From Kiritimatiellia bacterium (GTDB lineage: Bacteria > Verrucomicrobiota > Kiritimatiellia > JAFGHX01), in NCBI GenBank assembly GCA_016929905.1, contig JAFGHX010000087.1, forward strand, positions 1 through 64,000: DNA of 64,000 nt, in the 5' to 3' direction. The translations under genes and the position numbers were made by a program. Below are positions 37,439-46,298 of this stretch, in pieces (within the stretch, counting starts at the first letter, position 1; each line of letters begins with the position of its first letter). Below the pieces are notes generated by a model. It did no database searches, was not told the DNA's origin, and saw only the letters and a program-made list of their open reading frames with translations.

Positions 37439-37550
37439 GTGTTCCTCCTGTCTGGCGTGAAGGCGGACTGTTGCGCGTTGCTTTCTGCCCGCGAAAGGAC
37501 GCGAAAAGCAGAAGGTGAAAGCGTGATCACGGCACGGTGCGCATGAATCT

Positions 37551-37633
37551 GCAGCAACTTTGAACTGTTTGCGCCACTCCACGTTCCGCAATGTCCTCAG
37601 CCTTGACGGGCGCAAACAAATCAAAGTTGCTGC
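37551..37633. repeat. 25-bp inverted repeat in a repeat island
   Basis: Arms 37551-37575 and 37609-37633 match at 23 of 25 bases (GCAGCAACTTTGA outer part) around a 33-base loop. It lies in the 450-base gap 37439-37888, which also carries a CCCGCGAAAGG motif at 37488-37508, its inverted counterpart near 37846-37880, and the bulged hairpin at 37718. No gene is supported in this gap. Confidence 0.65.
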
Positions 37634-37717
37634 GTTCGCAGGGTTTCACGGTGATCCAGCGCTTGCCATGGGAACCAACGTAGCTCTGATGCTAGCTTCC
37701 CTGCCAGCCCGGCGCTC

Positions 37718-37807
37718 GTTGCGGGAATCGAGGATTGCCACGCAGTTCAGCGCCTCGTCCTTGAGTTGGCACTGTGCCGGCGTGGCAATCCTTTCGATTC
37801 CCGCAAC
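37718..37807. repeat. Bulged GTTGCGGGAATCG hairpin, copy 1
   Basis: Left arm 37718-37743 pairs with right arm 37780-37807 except for a two-base bulge in the right arm. The outer 13 bp (GTTGCGGGAATCG) are shared with hairpins at 53440 and 53660. The inner stem (GATTGCCACGC) is different but still perfectly paired. Confidence 0.75.
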
Positions 37808-37888
37808 AACTTCGCATACGCCAGGTAGTCGCCGTGCAGCCGAACGACCCTTTCGCGACCCTTTCGCGCCTTTTCGTGGGCAAATCTT

Positions 37889-39090
37889 CTACCAGCGTGA
37901 CTGGAACGAGAGCGCCACGCGCATGTCGGACCGGTACGGGTAGCCCTGGAAATCGTCGGTGCCCGTCGTGCCGGCCAGCGCGAGATTGAATGCAAACTCC
38001 TTCGCGCCGACCGCTATGCCGCCGGTCAGCACCAGTCCCGGATCGGCCTGCTCGGAACTGGCCAGGTTCTTCATGAGGCCGAGTCTGGCGGCAAACCATT
38101 CCGCGGGCCGGAACTCCACGCCGCCGCCCAGCATTCGGGAGTCGTAACCGGCCAGCGGCGTCTCGTTGCGGGTCAGGTCCAGGTCCACCGCGAACGCGAG
38201 CTTGTTGCTCACCGCCTCGTACAGGGTGCCGGCCCGGGCCTGCAGCGCTTCGGTGTGGGTGGTGCCCGAATACGTGTCGAACTCCGGCCCGTTCAGGTTC
38301 TTCAGGACAAGCCCCAGTGCGAGCCGGTCGTTCGGCAGCCGGTACAGTGCGCCGAGATCGACGCCGAACGCCGACGAACTCTCTTCATACTGTTTGTAGT
38401 CGTCGGCGAGGTCTTCGGCTTCGGTCACGAGCGTCGAGGCCTCGTACGTGTTGCCGTACATCAGCTTGAGGGCGCCGCCGAGCGCCAGGCGGCCGGCCTC
38501 GTTCAGCTCGAAATCATGACCGTAGGCCAACGGGATTTCCGTGATGGCGGCGCCCCGGATGAACAGTTCGGACCGGTTGTTCGCGAACGAGAGCGGGTTC
38601 GACGGCAGAACGCGAAGCACGCGCACTTCGTCGATCAGGACGTAGCCGGCTGCCTCCGATGCGACGAACAGGCCTGTCCCGAACCCGCCCGCCCGCACGC
38701 CGACACCGCCGGCAGCCGTGATGAGGAACCCCGAATGATCGTCGATCGCCGTGATCTCATCGATGATCGCCTTGGCTTCGGTGCCCAGCGGATTGTCTTG
38801 CGCTTCGTCCCAGTCCAGATCCGCGAGCCGGTCGAGAGGGGCCATGATCTCCAGGTCCCGGAAACTCAGGCCCAGAAAGACGGAACCCGCACCCCGCTGC
38901 GCCGGCACGCCCAGCCCCGCCGGGTTGTAATAGGCCGCGCGTACGCGCCCGTCGCCCGGGCCACGGCCGCGCCGCCCAGGGACAGGGCGTCGGGGCCCAG
39001 AATGCTGAACTCGCTCCCGGACGCCCGGCCGGGAAGTATCTGCAGGGCGGCCAGACCCAGACAGGCCGCGCATACGACATGCCGATTCAT
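37889..39090 (-). pseudogene. Outer-membrane protein (PorV/TraF-like) with frameshift near the N-terminus
   Basis: The true start is the ATG at 39090 (AGGAG upstream), encoding a signal peptide (CLGLAALQILPGRASG) and the family start FSILGPDALSLGGAAVARATG. The following AAYYNPAGLG, expected directly after, is in another frame. The switch lies in a CGCGCG run near 38935-38945, where removing two bases restores A-Y-A-A-Y-Y-N-P-A-G. From there about 350 residues are intact, beta-strand-rich and end in SFQSRW, as beta-barrel proteins do. It is either a recent mutation or a sequencing error. Intact, it would be an outer-membrane beta-barrel of about 400 residues. Confidence 0.75.
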
Positions 39091-39287
39091 CGCCGATCTC
39101 CTTCTTCCGGACCACGCCCCGTAGCCCGCTCCGCGCCTGCCGTCGCGCCGGCACGGCAGGTGCCCGCGGCCGGCGTCCGGCAACGGGGCACAGGCGATAC
39201 TACCCCCTCGATGGTGTCGGGTCAATCCCCGGCACTCTTCGGGTCAGTGCTTGCCCCGACGCGGAGGGGAGCGGGTGAGGATTTTTC

Positions 39288-39316
39288 TTGCCGCTCGCAT
39301 AGGCCTGAAATAACAT
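39288..39316 (+). promoter_or_regulatory. Candidate promoter for the lipoprotein gene
   Basis: TTGCCG at 39288-39293, a 17-base spacer and TAACAT at 39311-39316, about 60 bases upstream of the ATG at 39379. It is the only reasonable match in the 288-base gap 39091-39378. Confidence 0.35.
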
Positions 39317-39378
39317 GCGTTTTTGCGGGGCGCTCACCCGCAACGGATTTGCATGCGGAGAAGTCAAGGAGGTTACTC

Positions 39379-40104
39379 ATGTCTGCGGCAAAACGATGGC
39401 TGTGCGGCGGACACGCGCGCGCGTGCGCCGGTTCCCTGCTCGTGACCCTGGCGCTCGCGGCTTGTACGACCACGACACGGCATCCCGGAACGACGGAAGA
39501 CAAGATCCTGCAGGACATGCGCGCGAAAGCGGGCCGCATCGTCGAGGCCGGCGGCCTGGCGGCCGTCGGGCTGGGCGAGGCCGGTATCCTCGACATCGCC
39601 ACGGAGCGGGCGCAGAACCGCGGGCGGCAGGGGATCGCCTCCGTTATCCAGGACCGCCTGTTCGCGGTCCAGAAGGCGCTTGGCGCCGAAATCGGCGAAA
39701 TCGAGGCGCTGAAATACAGCCCCATCTTCAGCGCGGCTGTCAAACTGGCCGCCAGCAACGCGATGCGCGAAAGTGCCGCCGTCGAGGTGCAGCACCAGTA
39801 TCCGGGCGCCGTGGTCCGCGCCTACGTGCTGATGGTGCACGAGCCGAAATGCATTCTCGATGCCATTGCCGCCAGCCAGGAAGACGCGAACCAGGAACTC
39901 TACTCCAAGTTCAGGGCCTCTCAGACCTACAAGGACCTTGAAGCGCGGATCAGAGCCGCGAAAGACTACAAGGCCGTGCTGGCCGCCGGACGTGCGGAAG
40001 AGGCCGAGAAGGACACGGCCGAGGAACGACCGGCCGAGCCCGCCGAGGCGGCCGAGACGCCGGCCGAAACCGCGCCCGCGGAGGTGCGGACGGAAGCGGA
40101 ATGA
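39379..40104 (+). CDS. Lipoprotein, function unknown
   Basis: 241 residues. The signal ends in the lipobox LAAC followed by TTTT. The mature part is helical, with an uncharged to mixed pattern and ends in a Glu/Ala/Pro-rich tail of about 35 residues (AEERPAEPAEAAETPAETAP). AAGGAGGT at 39366-39373 gives a strong start. No domain is recognised. An Ala/Glu/Pro tail could span the periplasm. It is a single gene next to a converging hybrid kinase. Confidence 0.7.
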   Translation: MSAAKRWLCGGHARACAGSLLVTLALAACTTTTRHPGTTEDKILQDMRAKAGRIVEAGGLAAVGLGEAGILDIATERAQNRGRQGIASVIQDRLFAVQKALGAEIGEIEALKYSPIFSAAVKLAASNAMRESAAVEVQHQYPGAVVRAYVLMVHEPKCILDAIAASQEDANQELYSKFRASQTYKDLEARIRAAKDYKAVLAAGRAEEAEKDTAEERPAEPAEAAETPAETAPAEVRTEAE

Positions 40105-40158
40105 TGAAGCGGCCCTACGGCGCGGCCCCGCGCGGTTCAGGCGCGCGCAGCCGGTCGG

Positions 40159-41769
40159 CTACATGCGCCGCTTCACTTCCTTGAGCAGTTCCTCTTCGGT
40201 CACCGGTTTCGGGAGCAGGCAGTGAATACCGCCGGTGCCGACGATCTTCTTGATGGCGTCCGGCGGCGCGAAGCCCGTGCAGAAGATGACCGGCGGAACG
40301 GGGCGTTTCTCCTCCTTGCAGATACTCTCGATCTTGCCGAACGCCTCGCGTCCGTCCATGATCGGCATGTTCAGGTCCATCACCAGCATCGCGTGATGCC
40401 GCCGCTTGAACGTGTCGACGGCCTCCGCCCCGTTGCAGGCCAGATCGATCTCGGCGTCCGGGATCGCGGAGGAGAGGATCATTTCGAACAGGGTCCGGAT
40501 CATTTCCTCATCGTCCACGACCAGGATCCGCATCGGGCCGGATACCACCATCGCGCTCAAGGCTTCGTCCAGTTCGCGGCGCACCGCTTTGCCCAGCGTT
40601 TCCACCGTGGCCATCTTCTTGACGAACCCGCCGGCACCCAGGCTGCGGGCCATCGCCACCTTCTCGGAATCCTCGAAGGCCGAGACGATGATCGCGCGCT
40701 GCTTGGGATTGATCTCCTTGATCCGCCTGTACGTTTCCGCCCCGTCAATGCCCGGGTCGAGCATCATGTCCAGCAGGATCAGGTCGACCTTGTTCTTCTT
40801 CAGGTATTCGACGGCGTCCTCGCCGCTCTGCACGCCCGTCACCTTGTAGCCCAGTTTGCCGAGCAGTTTCGTCATGATCTGGATCTGCATGTGGTCGTCG
40901 TCGATGATCAGAATGGATTCCGAACCGCCGATCTCCATGGCGGTGGCCGGTGAAACCGATTCCTCCTCGTGGACGGGGAGGTACATGCACAGGGTTGTGC
41001 CCTTCTCGCTCGAGGTGAAATCGATGTAGCCTCTGTGGTCTTTCACGATGCTGTGCACGATGCTCAGGCCCAGGCCGGCGCCGCGCCCCTTCTCCTTGCG
41101 CGTCGTCACAAACGGGTCGAAGAGCCTGTCTCGGATCGACGGCGCGATGCCCGGGCCGGTGTCGGAGATGGATATCTTGACGTAGCTGCCCGCTACGACC
41201 TTGTCCTCCTCGCCGACGGGCGATTTCAGCGATACGTGTTCCGTCTTCACCGCCAGCCGGCCGCCTTTGCCGGCCATGGCCTCGACGGCGTTCTGGCAGA
41301 TGTTGCGCACCGCTTCCATGATCTGGTCGTCGGCGCCGAACATGTTCATCTCGCCCTCGGCCAGATCCAGCTCGATCTCGATCCCGTCGCCGGTCGGCAG
41401 CAGGGGGACCACGCCGCCGATGATCTCGTTCACGTCAAAGGCTTTTCGTTCCGCGTGGCGCCGGCGGGAGAGGGCCAGCAACCGCTGCGTGATGCGGACC
41501 ATGTTCCGGGCGGCCTTCTCCAGCATGTCCAGGCTTTCCCGCCCCAGCGTGCCCTCCGGCAGTTCGCTGCGGATCAGGGCCGGATACGCGATCAGCGGCG
41601 TGAGCAGGTTGTTGAAATCATGCGCGATCTGGCCGGCGATCGACTCCGCGATCTCCAGCTGTTTCGTCTGAGACAGTTCGCCCTGCGCCGCCCTGGCTTG
41701 CTCCAGCTGCTGCCGTAGCAACTCAAGCTGCTTGAGCAGTTCTTCTCGTGTGTGTTCGGTGTCTTCCAT
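40159..41769 (-). CDS. Cytoplasmic hybrid histidine kinase with two receiver domains
   Basis: 536 residues with no membrane segment. An N-terminal coiled coil (residues 5-40) leads to a HisKA-like domain with H50 in GQIAHDFNNLLTP, the NtrB/HWE-like H box that often goes with ATP-hydrolysing kinases. The ATPase has NICQNAVEAM, DTGPGIAP and GAGLGLSIVHSIV. Two receivers follow, with phosphoacceptor Asp in LILLDMMLDPG and MLVMDLNMPIMDG. No output domain is present, so the signal passes to another protein. No partner is nearby. Confidence 0.92.
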   Translation of the reverse strand: MEDTEHTREELLKQLELLRQQLEQARAAQGELSQTKQLEIAESIAGQIAHDFNNLLTPLIAYPALIRSELPEGTLGRESLDMLEKAARNMVRITQRLLALSRRRHAERKAFDVNEIIGGVVPLLPTGDGIEIELDLAEGEMNMFGADDQIMEAVRNICQNAVEAMAGKGGRLAVKTEHVSLKSPVGEEDKVVAGSYVKISISDTGPGIAPSIRDRLFDPFVTTRKEKGRGAGLGLSIVHSIVKDHRGYIDFTSSEKGTTLCMYLPVHEEESVSPATAMEIGGSESILIIDDDHMQIQIMTKLLGKLGYKVTGVQSGEDAVEYLKKNKVDLILLDMMLDPGIDGAETYRRIKEINPKQRAIIVSAFEDSEKVAMARSLGAGGFVKKMATVETLGKAVRRELDEALSAMVVSGPMRILVVDDEEMIRTLFEMILSSAIPDAEIDLACNGAEAVDTFKRRHHAMLVMDLNMPIMDGREAFGKIESICKEEKRPVPPVIFCTGFAPPDAIKKIVGTGGIHCLLPKPVTEEELLKEVKRRM

Positions 41770-41979
41770 AACGTGGTTCTTTCACAAGTTGCCGACGGGA
41801 AAATGCGAAAACCCCGCTCGCCCGGTTGGGCAGGCCGCCTCACCACCCGCTACAATATTGGCGGTTCGGGGGAGGAATGGCAAGACGAATCTTCCGGCCG
41901 TCTCCAGGCACGAATCCCGGCAGGGCGCCCCGTTCTCTTCCCCGCGAAGGCCCCTCTTTACACGCGGAGGGCGAACCCC

Positions 41980-43047
41980 TCACACCATCGCGTGGCAGCG
42001 CCTGAGCGATTCGGCGAACGGCGGCCGCGCGATTCCGTGCTCGCAGATGATGGCGGTGATCAGGGCGGCAGGCGTGACGTCGAAGGCCGGCGAATAGACC
42101 TGCACCCCCTCCGGTGCGGTCGCCTTGCCGAACCCGCAGGTCACTTCCTCGCTTGCCCGCTTCTCGATCGGGATCTCCTCGCCGGAGCCCAGGCTCATGT
42201 CGAACGTCGAGGTCGGCGCCAGCACATAGAAGGGGATCTTGTGCGCCTGCGCCAGGAGCGCGACGCCGTAGGTCCCGATCTTGTTGGCGGTGTCGCCGTT
42301 TGCCGCGATGCGGTCGGCGCCCACCATGACCAGATCGATGCGGCCCTCCTTCATGACCTGGGCGGCCATGTTGTCGCAGATCAGCGTCACGTCCACCCCG
42401 GCCTGCATCAGCTCCCAGGCCGTCAGCCGCGCGCCCTGCAGCAGCGGGCGGGTCTCGTCGGCGAAGACGCTGACCTTCACGCCCTTCTCCTGCGCCACGT
42501 AGATCGGCGCAAGTGCGGTGCCGTAGAGCGCCGTGGCCAGGCCGCCCGCGTTGCAGTGCGTCAACACCGTCTGCCCCGCGCGCAGGAGCGTGGCGCCGTG
42601 CTCGCCGATGGCGCGGCACATCGCCACATCTTCATCGTGTACCTTGACGGCCTCCTGCGCCAAGCGCTCCTTCAGCTCGGCCGGGGCAAGGCCGGCGTTC
42701 GCCTTGGCCACGCCCGTCATGCGGTCCAGCGCCCAGAACAGGTTCACCGCCGTCGGCCGCGAGGTGGCCAGCCGCTTCGCCACCCCGGCGGCTTCTTCGG
42801 CCAGCGCCGCGCCGGTGGCCGCGTTTGAGCCTTGAATCCCGGCCACGACCCCCATCGCCGCCGCCACGCCGATCGCGGGCGCCCCGCGCACCTGCAGCGT
42901 TTTGATCGCCGTCCAGACCTCCTGCGGATCACAGGTCTCCACAAAGACCAGCTCGCCGGGCAGCTTCGTCTGGTCCACCAACCGGATGCGGCCCGGCACG
43001 AGCGTGTCCGAACCGTCGGCAACCCATTCGATCGTGTGTACGGGCAT
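41980..43047 (-). CDS. mtnA: S-methyl-5-thioribose-1-phosphate isomerase
   Basis: Aldose-ketose isomerase of the methionine salvage pathway. The 355-residue length is typical. RGAPAIGVAAAMG binds phosphate, the active-site Cys is in THCNAGGLAT, and the Asp in VGADRIAANGDTANKIG completes the site. GAGGGAAGG precedes the ATG. No other mtn genes are in the window. The 210 bases between this gene and the hybrid kinase hold no supported feature, and no SAM riboswitch pattern is seen upstream. Confidence 0.95.
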   Translation of the reverse strand: MPVHTIEWVADGSDTLVPGRIRLVDQTKLPGELVFVETCDPQEVWTAIKTLQVRGAPAIGVAAAMGVVAGIQGSNAATGAALAEEAAGVAKRLATSRPTAVNLFWALDRMTGVAKANAGLAPAELKERLAQEAVKVHDEDVAMCRAIGEHGATLLRAGQTVLTHCNAGGLATALYGTALAPIYVAQEKGVKVSVFADETRPLLQGARLTAWELMQAGVDVTLICDNMAAQVMKEGRIDLVMVGADRIAANGDTANKIGTYGVALLAQAHKIPFYVLAPTSTFDMSLGSGEEIPIEKRASEEVTCGFGKATAPEGVQVYSPAFDVTPAALITAIICEHGIARPPFAESLRRCHAMV

Positions 43048-43088
43048 GTCCTTCCCTCAGTTGAAGCGGCGCGGTGACCGGCGGCCGG

Positions 43089-43925
43089 TCACGTCACCAG
43101 TGTGAACAGCGTGAGTTGAACCGCGTTGTGAACGGCGTGCATCACGATGGGGACCGCGATGGAGCCCGAATACATATAGGCGAAAGAGAACCCGCACGCA
43201 ATGACAAACAGGGGCGCGACGGACGGCAGATGCGCGTGCAGCGCGGCGAATGCCGCCGCGCTGACCGCCACGCCGGCCGCCACCCCGAAGGTCGACACGC
43301 ACAGCCGCAGCAGAATGCCCCGGAACAACAGTTCCTCCACGATCGGGGCCAGCCCGATCGCAAACGCGTAGAACGAGATCCGCATCCAGGCCGGCATCGG
43401 TTGCAGCAGTGTCTTCACCACCGTTTGCTGCTCAATTTCCATGTCCATGGCCCACAGCACGATCAGCGTCAACACCGTCGTCGCGAAGAACGGCGGCACG
43501 ATGCCAAGATAGGCGAGCAGCCCCTGCACGCCGCGGCGCAGCGTGCCGCGCCGGTCGAGCCCGAACGCCCGGTTCCACCGAAGACCCGCCGCCCGGACGC
43601 ACGCCACCGTCGCCAACAGCGCGCCCAGATGGACCAGGCCGCTCGTCAGCAGAATAGACGGCGGCGTGTCGGCCGCCAGCCACCCCGCTTGCACGGCCCA
43701 CGCGTAGAGCGTTTGCACCAACAGGGCCATACTCAGTACCGCCAAGGCCAGAAGCCCCGCCTGGACCCAGCTCAGCGGCGCCTGCCGAAGCCGCGCCGCG
43801 AGCTGCCGCCAGGCCGGCGGCCGCACCAGCAGGTGCAGCCCGAGCAGCACGTCCACGCCCAGCCCCGACAGAAACAGCGTGCCCGCCATCCCCGCCACCA
43901 GCCAGCCTTTGGCCTGCAGTTCCAC
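43089..43925 (-). CDS. CPBP-family intramembrane protease (Rce1/Abi-like)
   Basis: About 278 residues with seven or eight membrane segments. The glutamate pair and following Arg of the family are in PIVEELLFRGILLR, the second motif is FAALHAHLP, and the third is VMHAVHNAV. These residues place the active-site Glu and His pairs in the membrane. I prefer the GTG start near 43925, because the longer frame to 44003 begins in a 12-nt repeat remnant. Bacterial members process prenylated or other membrane peptides, or give immunity to bacteriocins. It lies just downstream of the glycosyltransferase on the same strand. Confidence 0.85.
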   Translation of the reverse strand: MELQAKGWLVAGMAGTLFLSGLGVDVLLGLHLLVRPPAWRQLAARLRQAPLSWVQAGLLALAVLSMALLVQTLYAWAVQAGWLAADTPPSILLTSGLVHLGALLATVACVRAAGLRWNRAFGLDRRGTLRRGVQGLLAYLGIVPPFFATTVLTLIVLWAMDMEIEQQTVVKTLLQPMPAWMRISFYAFAIGLAPIVEELLFRGILLRLCVSTFGVAAGVAVSAAAFAALHAHLPSVAPLFVIACGFSFAYMYSGSIAVPIVMHAVHNAVQLTLFTLVT

Positions 43926-44036
43926 CTTGCTACCCCATCCGTAATCCGCCGGCCCGCCGCCACCAATCCACCGCCACGCCCCGGAAAAACTTGCTCGAGC
44001 CAACTCGTCGCGCGCCGCTCGTTCGAGCAGGCTCGC

Positions 44037-45014
44037 TCACGACTCCTCGCTGTTGACCACTTCCTTGATCACGTAGATGGGCTTGCCCTGCGATTCGTGA
44101 TAGGTGCGCGTCTGCAGCTCGGAGAGCAGGCCGAGACTGATGAACTGGATGCCGAAGAGGATGAGCATGAACGGCGTGATCAGCCAGAACGGGCGCTTGA
44201 TGAGGCCGGCTCCGAACGAGGTGCCGAACACCAGATACGAGAGGTGCGCCAGCACCACCCACAGCAGCATCAGCAGGCCCGGGGTCAGGAACCACAGGCC
44301 GAGCTTGCCGAAGATCTGGATAGGGCGCGTGCTGTATCGCAGCAGAAACTTCACCGTGAGCAGATCGAGAATCACGCGCGTCGTACGCCCGATTCCGTAC
44401 TTGGACGTGCCGTACTGGCGCGCGTGGTGCTGCACGACGACCTCGTCGACGGTGCCGCCGACCCAGTGGGCGAGCGCGGGGATGAAACGGTGCATCTCGC
44501 CGTAGAGGTGCACGTTCTTCATGACCTCGCGCCGGTACGCCTTCAGCGTACAGCCGTAGTCGTGCAGGCGGACGCCCGTCAGCCGGCTGATCAGCGCGTT
44601 GGCCAGAATCGACGGCACGCGGCGGCTGATGAACGTGTCCTTCCTGTCCCGCCGCCAGCCGCTGACGACGTCGTAGCCGTCCGCGATGCGGGCGAGCAGC
44701 TTCGGGATGTCCGCCGGATCGTTCTGCAGGTCGGCGTCCAGCGTGATGATCACCTCGCCCGATGCCTCCCTGAACCCGGCACTCATGGCCGCTGTCTGCC
44801 CGAAATTCTTGCGGAAACGGATCACGTGCAGGTGCGGGTGCCGCTTCGCCAGGGCCAGGAGCGTGTCCCATGACCGGTCCGTGCTGCCGTCGTCGACCAG
44901 GATGACCTCGTACGTCTTGCCCAGTTCCGACAGGGCCGCCGTCAGCTTCTCGCACAGCGGGCCCAGGCTCTCTTCCTCGTTGTAGACGGGAATCACAATC
45001 GACAGGTCCAGCAT
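44037..45014 (-). CDS. Family 2 glycosyltransferase, polyprenyl-phosphate type
   Basis: 325 residues. A GT-A domain has LSIVIPVYNEEESLGPL, VDDGSTDRSWD and the nucleotide-binding DADLQNDPADIP, then the DPM1-like KDTFISRRVPSIL and DYGCTLKAYRREV. Two C-terminal membrane segments (about 235-260 and 270-295) are those of the GtrB/DPM group, which load a sugar on undecaprenyl phosphate. AGGAG precedes the ATG. It probably supplies a sugar for a periplasmic ArnT- or GtrC-like transferase. No such gene is adjacent. Confidence 0.9.
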   Translation of the reverse strand: MLDLSIVIPVYNEEESLGPLCEKLTAALSELGKTYEVILVDDGSTDRSWDTLLALAKRHPHLHVIRFRKNFGQTAAMSAGFREASGEVIITLDADLQNDPADIPKLLARIADGYDVVSGWRRDRKDTFISRRVPSILANALISRLTGVRLHDYGCTLKAYRREVMKNVHLYGEMHRFIPALAHWVGGTVDEVVVQHHARQYGTSKYGIGRTTRVILDLLTVKFLLRYSTRPIQIFGKLGLWFLTPGLLMLLWVVLAHLSYLVFGTSFGAGLIKRPFWLITPFMLILFGIQFISLGLLSELQTRTYHESQGKPIYVIKEVVNSEES

Positions 45015-45070
45015 CGCCCGGTTCTCCTTTTTGCTTCGAATCCGCTCCTTTTAGCACGGATCGGGCTCCG

Positions 45071-45126
45071 CCATCAACCATCAACCATCCACCATTGACC
45101 ATTGACCATTGACCATCAACCATGCC
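45071..45126. repeat. Heptanucleotide array CCATCAA/CCATTGA
   Basis: Eight units in register (CCATCAA, CCATCAA, CCATCCA, three of CCATTGA, CCATCAA, CCATGCC) in the divergent region between the glycosyltransferase and LpxC-like genes. An ATCCGCGGAT palindrome follows. A two-unit remnant at 164-177 is also followed by ATCCGCGGAT. Confidence 0.85.
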
Positions 45127-45171
45127 GATCCGCGGATTCCTATCCGCGGACCGGCCTGCTGCACTTCGTCG

Positions 45172-45199
45172 TTGCACTCGGCGGCCAGTTCGGTATAGT
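45172..45199 (+). promoter_or_regulatory. Candidate promoter for the LpxC-like gene
   Basis: TTGCAC at 45172-45177, a 16-base spacer and TATAGT at 45194-45199, about 60 bases before the ATG at 45261. Confidence 0.5.
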
Positions 45200-45260
45200 G
45201 TCCTGCCCAAGGGTGAGCGGGGCACAACGACAGATCGAAAGACGGCGATTTCTTGCCACG

Positions 45261-46298
45261 ATGAGCAGTGAACCCTACGGCAGAGTGTTGACCGGGAGTC
45301 CGGACGCGCTGAAACGTTCATACGACCAGTGGGCGGCCCAGCCGGTGGACTTGGCGCGCCTGTCCACCGAGGTCGGGCCGGACGACCGGCTGCAGGCGAC
45401 GCTGCGCGAGAGCGTGTCGGTCTCGGGGCCCGGCACGTTTTTCGGGAACGAGTTCCGCACCCTCACGTTCGAGCCGTCCACGCGCGAAGGGTGGTGGTTC
45501 GAGCGCAGCGACCAGAAAGAGGATCTGCCGATCCGAATCTCCGTGTACAACGTCTGGACCACCGTGCGCAACATCGTGCTGCGCAGCGGGTCGCCGCACA
45601 ATTACGTGCGGATGGTCGAGCACATCATCGCGCTGCGGCTCGGGATGCTGCTGGATAACGTCGTGATCCGGCTCGACTCCGGCGACCCGCCCCTGTTCGA
45701 CCGCGGCAGCCTCGACCTGGTCGAGGCGGTTGACCGGGCCGGCAGGGCGCCCCTGCCGCAGCCCGCCCCCGTCGTGACCGTCGCTGAACCCGTCTCCGTG
45801 CTCGGGCCGCACGGCAGTTTCCTGTCGTTTCTCCCCCGCGAGGACGGGCGGCCCCTGCTGGATATCGATTGCGCCATCGATTTCCCGACCGCCATCGGCA
45901 GGCAGCGGATCCAGTTCACGCTCACGCGCGAGCAGTTCCGCTACGGGGCGATGGCGCGTACGAACACGACCCTGTCGATGTATGCCTACTGCAAGACGCT
46001 CGGCAAGATCTGGGCCGATATCCGCAATCTCGGCTACACCCGCCACAACATCCTCGTCGCTGGGCGGCGCACCTACTGGAACGAAGCCAAGATGCTGCAC
46101 GAGGGCAAATCGCTGGAGGCCGCCTGGCACCGCGCCGCGCTCGACCTCGTCGCCGCCATTGCTCTGATCCATACCGGGCGGTTCGTCGGTAGCGTGCTGT
46201 CCTATAAGGCCGGCCATGCGCTCGACGTGCACATGGTGCGCCAGCTCTATCGGCACGATCTGCTCGTGCCGTTCCAAAAGAACTCGAACCACGAATGA
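45261..46298 (+). CDS. LpxC-like deacetylase-fold protein with altered zinc motif
   Basis: 345 residues with the LpxC layout. SVSVSGPGTFFGNEFRTLTF matches the first fold and MVEHIIALRLGMLLDNV carries the zinc His (H121). The C-terminal half has AAWHRAALDLVAAI and YKAGHALD (H319, the general-acid position). In true LpxC the second and third ligands are spaced H-x3-D. Here the nearest pair is H290-x4-D295, and Arg sits where His would align. The enzyme deacetylates UDP-acyl-GlcNAc in lipid A synthesis, but this copy may be divergent or inactive. The stop codon lies in the first unit of a CACGAATGAA repeat. The start is inferred and has no clear ribosome-binding site. Confidence 0.7.
   Translation: MSSEPYGRVLTGSPDALKRSYDQWAAQPVDLARLSTEVGPDDRLQATLRESVSVSGPGTFFGNEFRTLTFEPSTREGWWFERSDQKEDLPIRISVYNVWTTVRNIVLRSGSPHNYVRMVEHIIALRLGMLLDNVVIRLDSGDPPLFDRGSLDLVEAVDRAGRAPLPQPAPVVTVAEPVSVLGPHGSFLSFLPREDGRPLLDIDCAIDFPTAIGRQRIQFTLTREQFRYGAMARTNTTLSMYAYCKTLGKIWADIRNLGYTRHNILVAGRRTYWNEAKMLHEGKSLEAAWHRAALDLVAAIALIHTGRFVGSVLSYKAGHALDVHMVRQLYRHDLLVPFQKNSNHE

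Noticed and set aside
41770..41979. Riboswitch or gene in the gap between mtnA and the hybrid kinase
   Set aside because: No conserved core or long hairpin typical of SAM or other riboswitches was recognised. The mtnA leader on the other side (43048-43088) is only 40 bases.
43926..44003. Longer N-terminus of the CPBP protease from a TTG at 44003
   Set aside because: The extra codons lie in a 12-nt repeat remnant and Gly-rich sequence. The GTG near 43925 begins directly before the first membrane segment.
45102..45260. Upstream start of the LpxC-like protein at 45102
   Set aside because: The first codons would come from the CCATTGA heptamer array and then run through the promoter-like sequence at 45172-45199.
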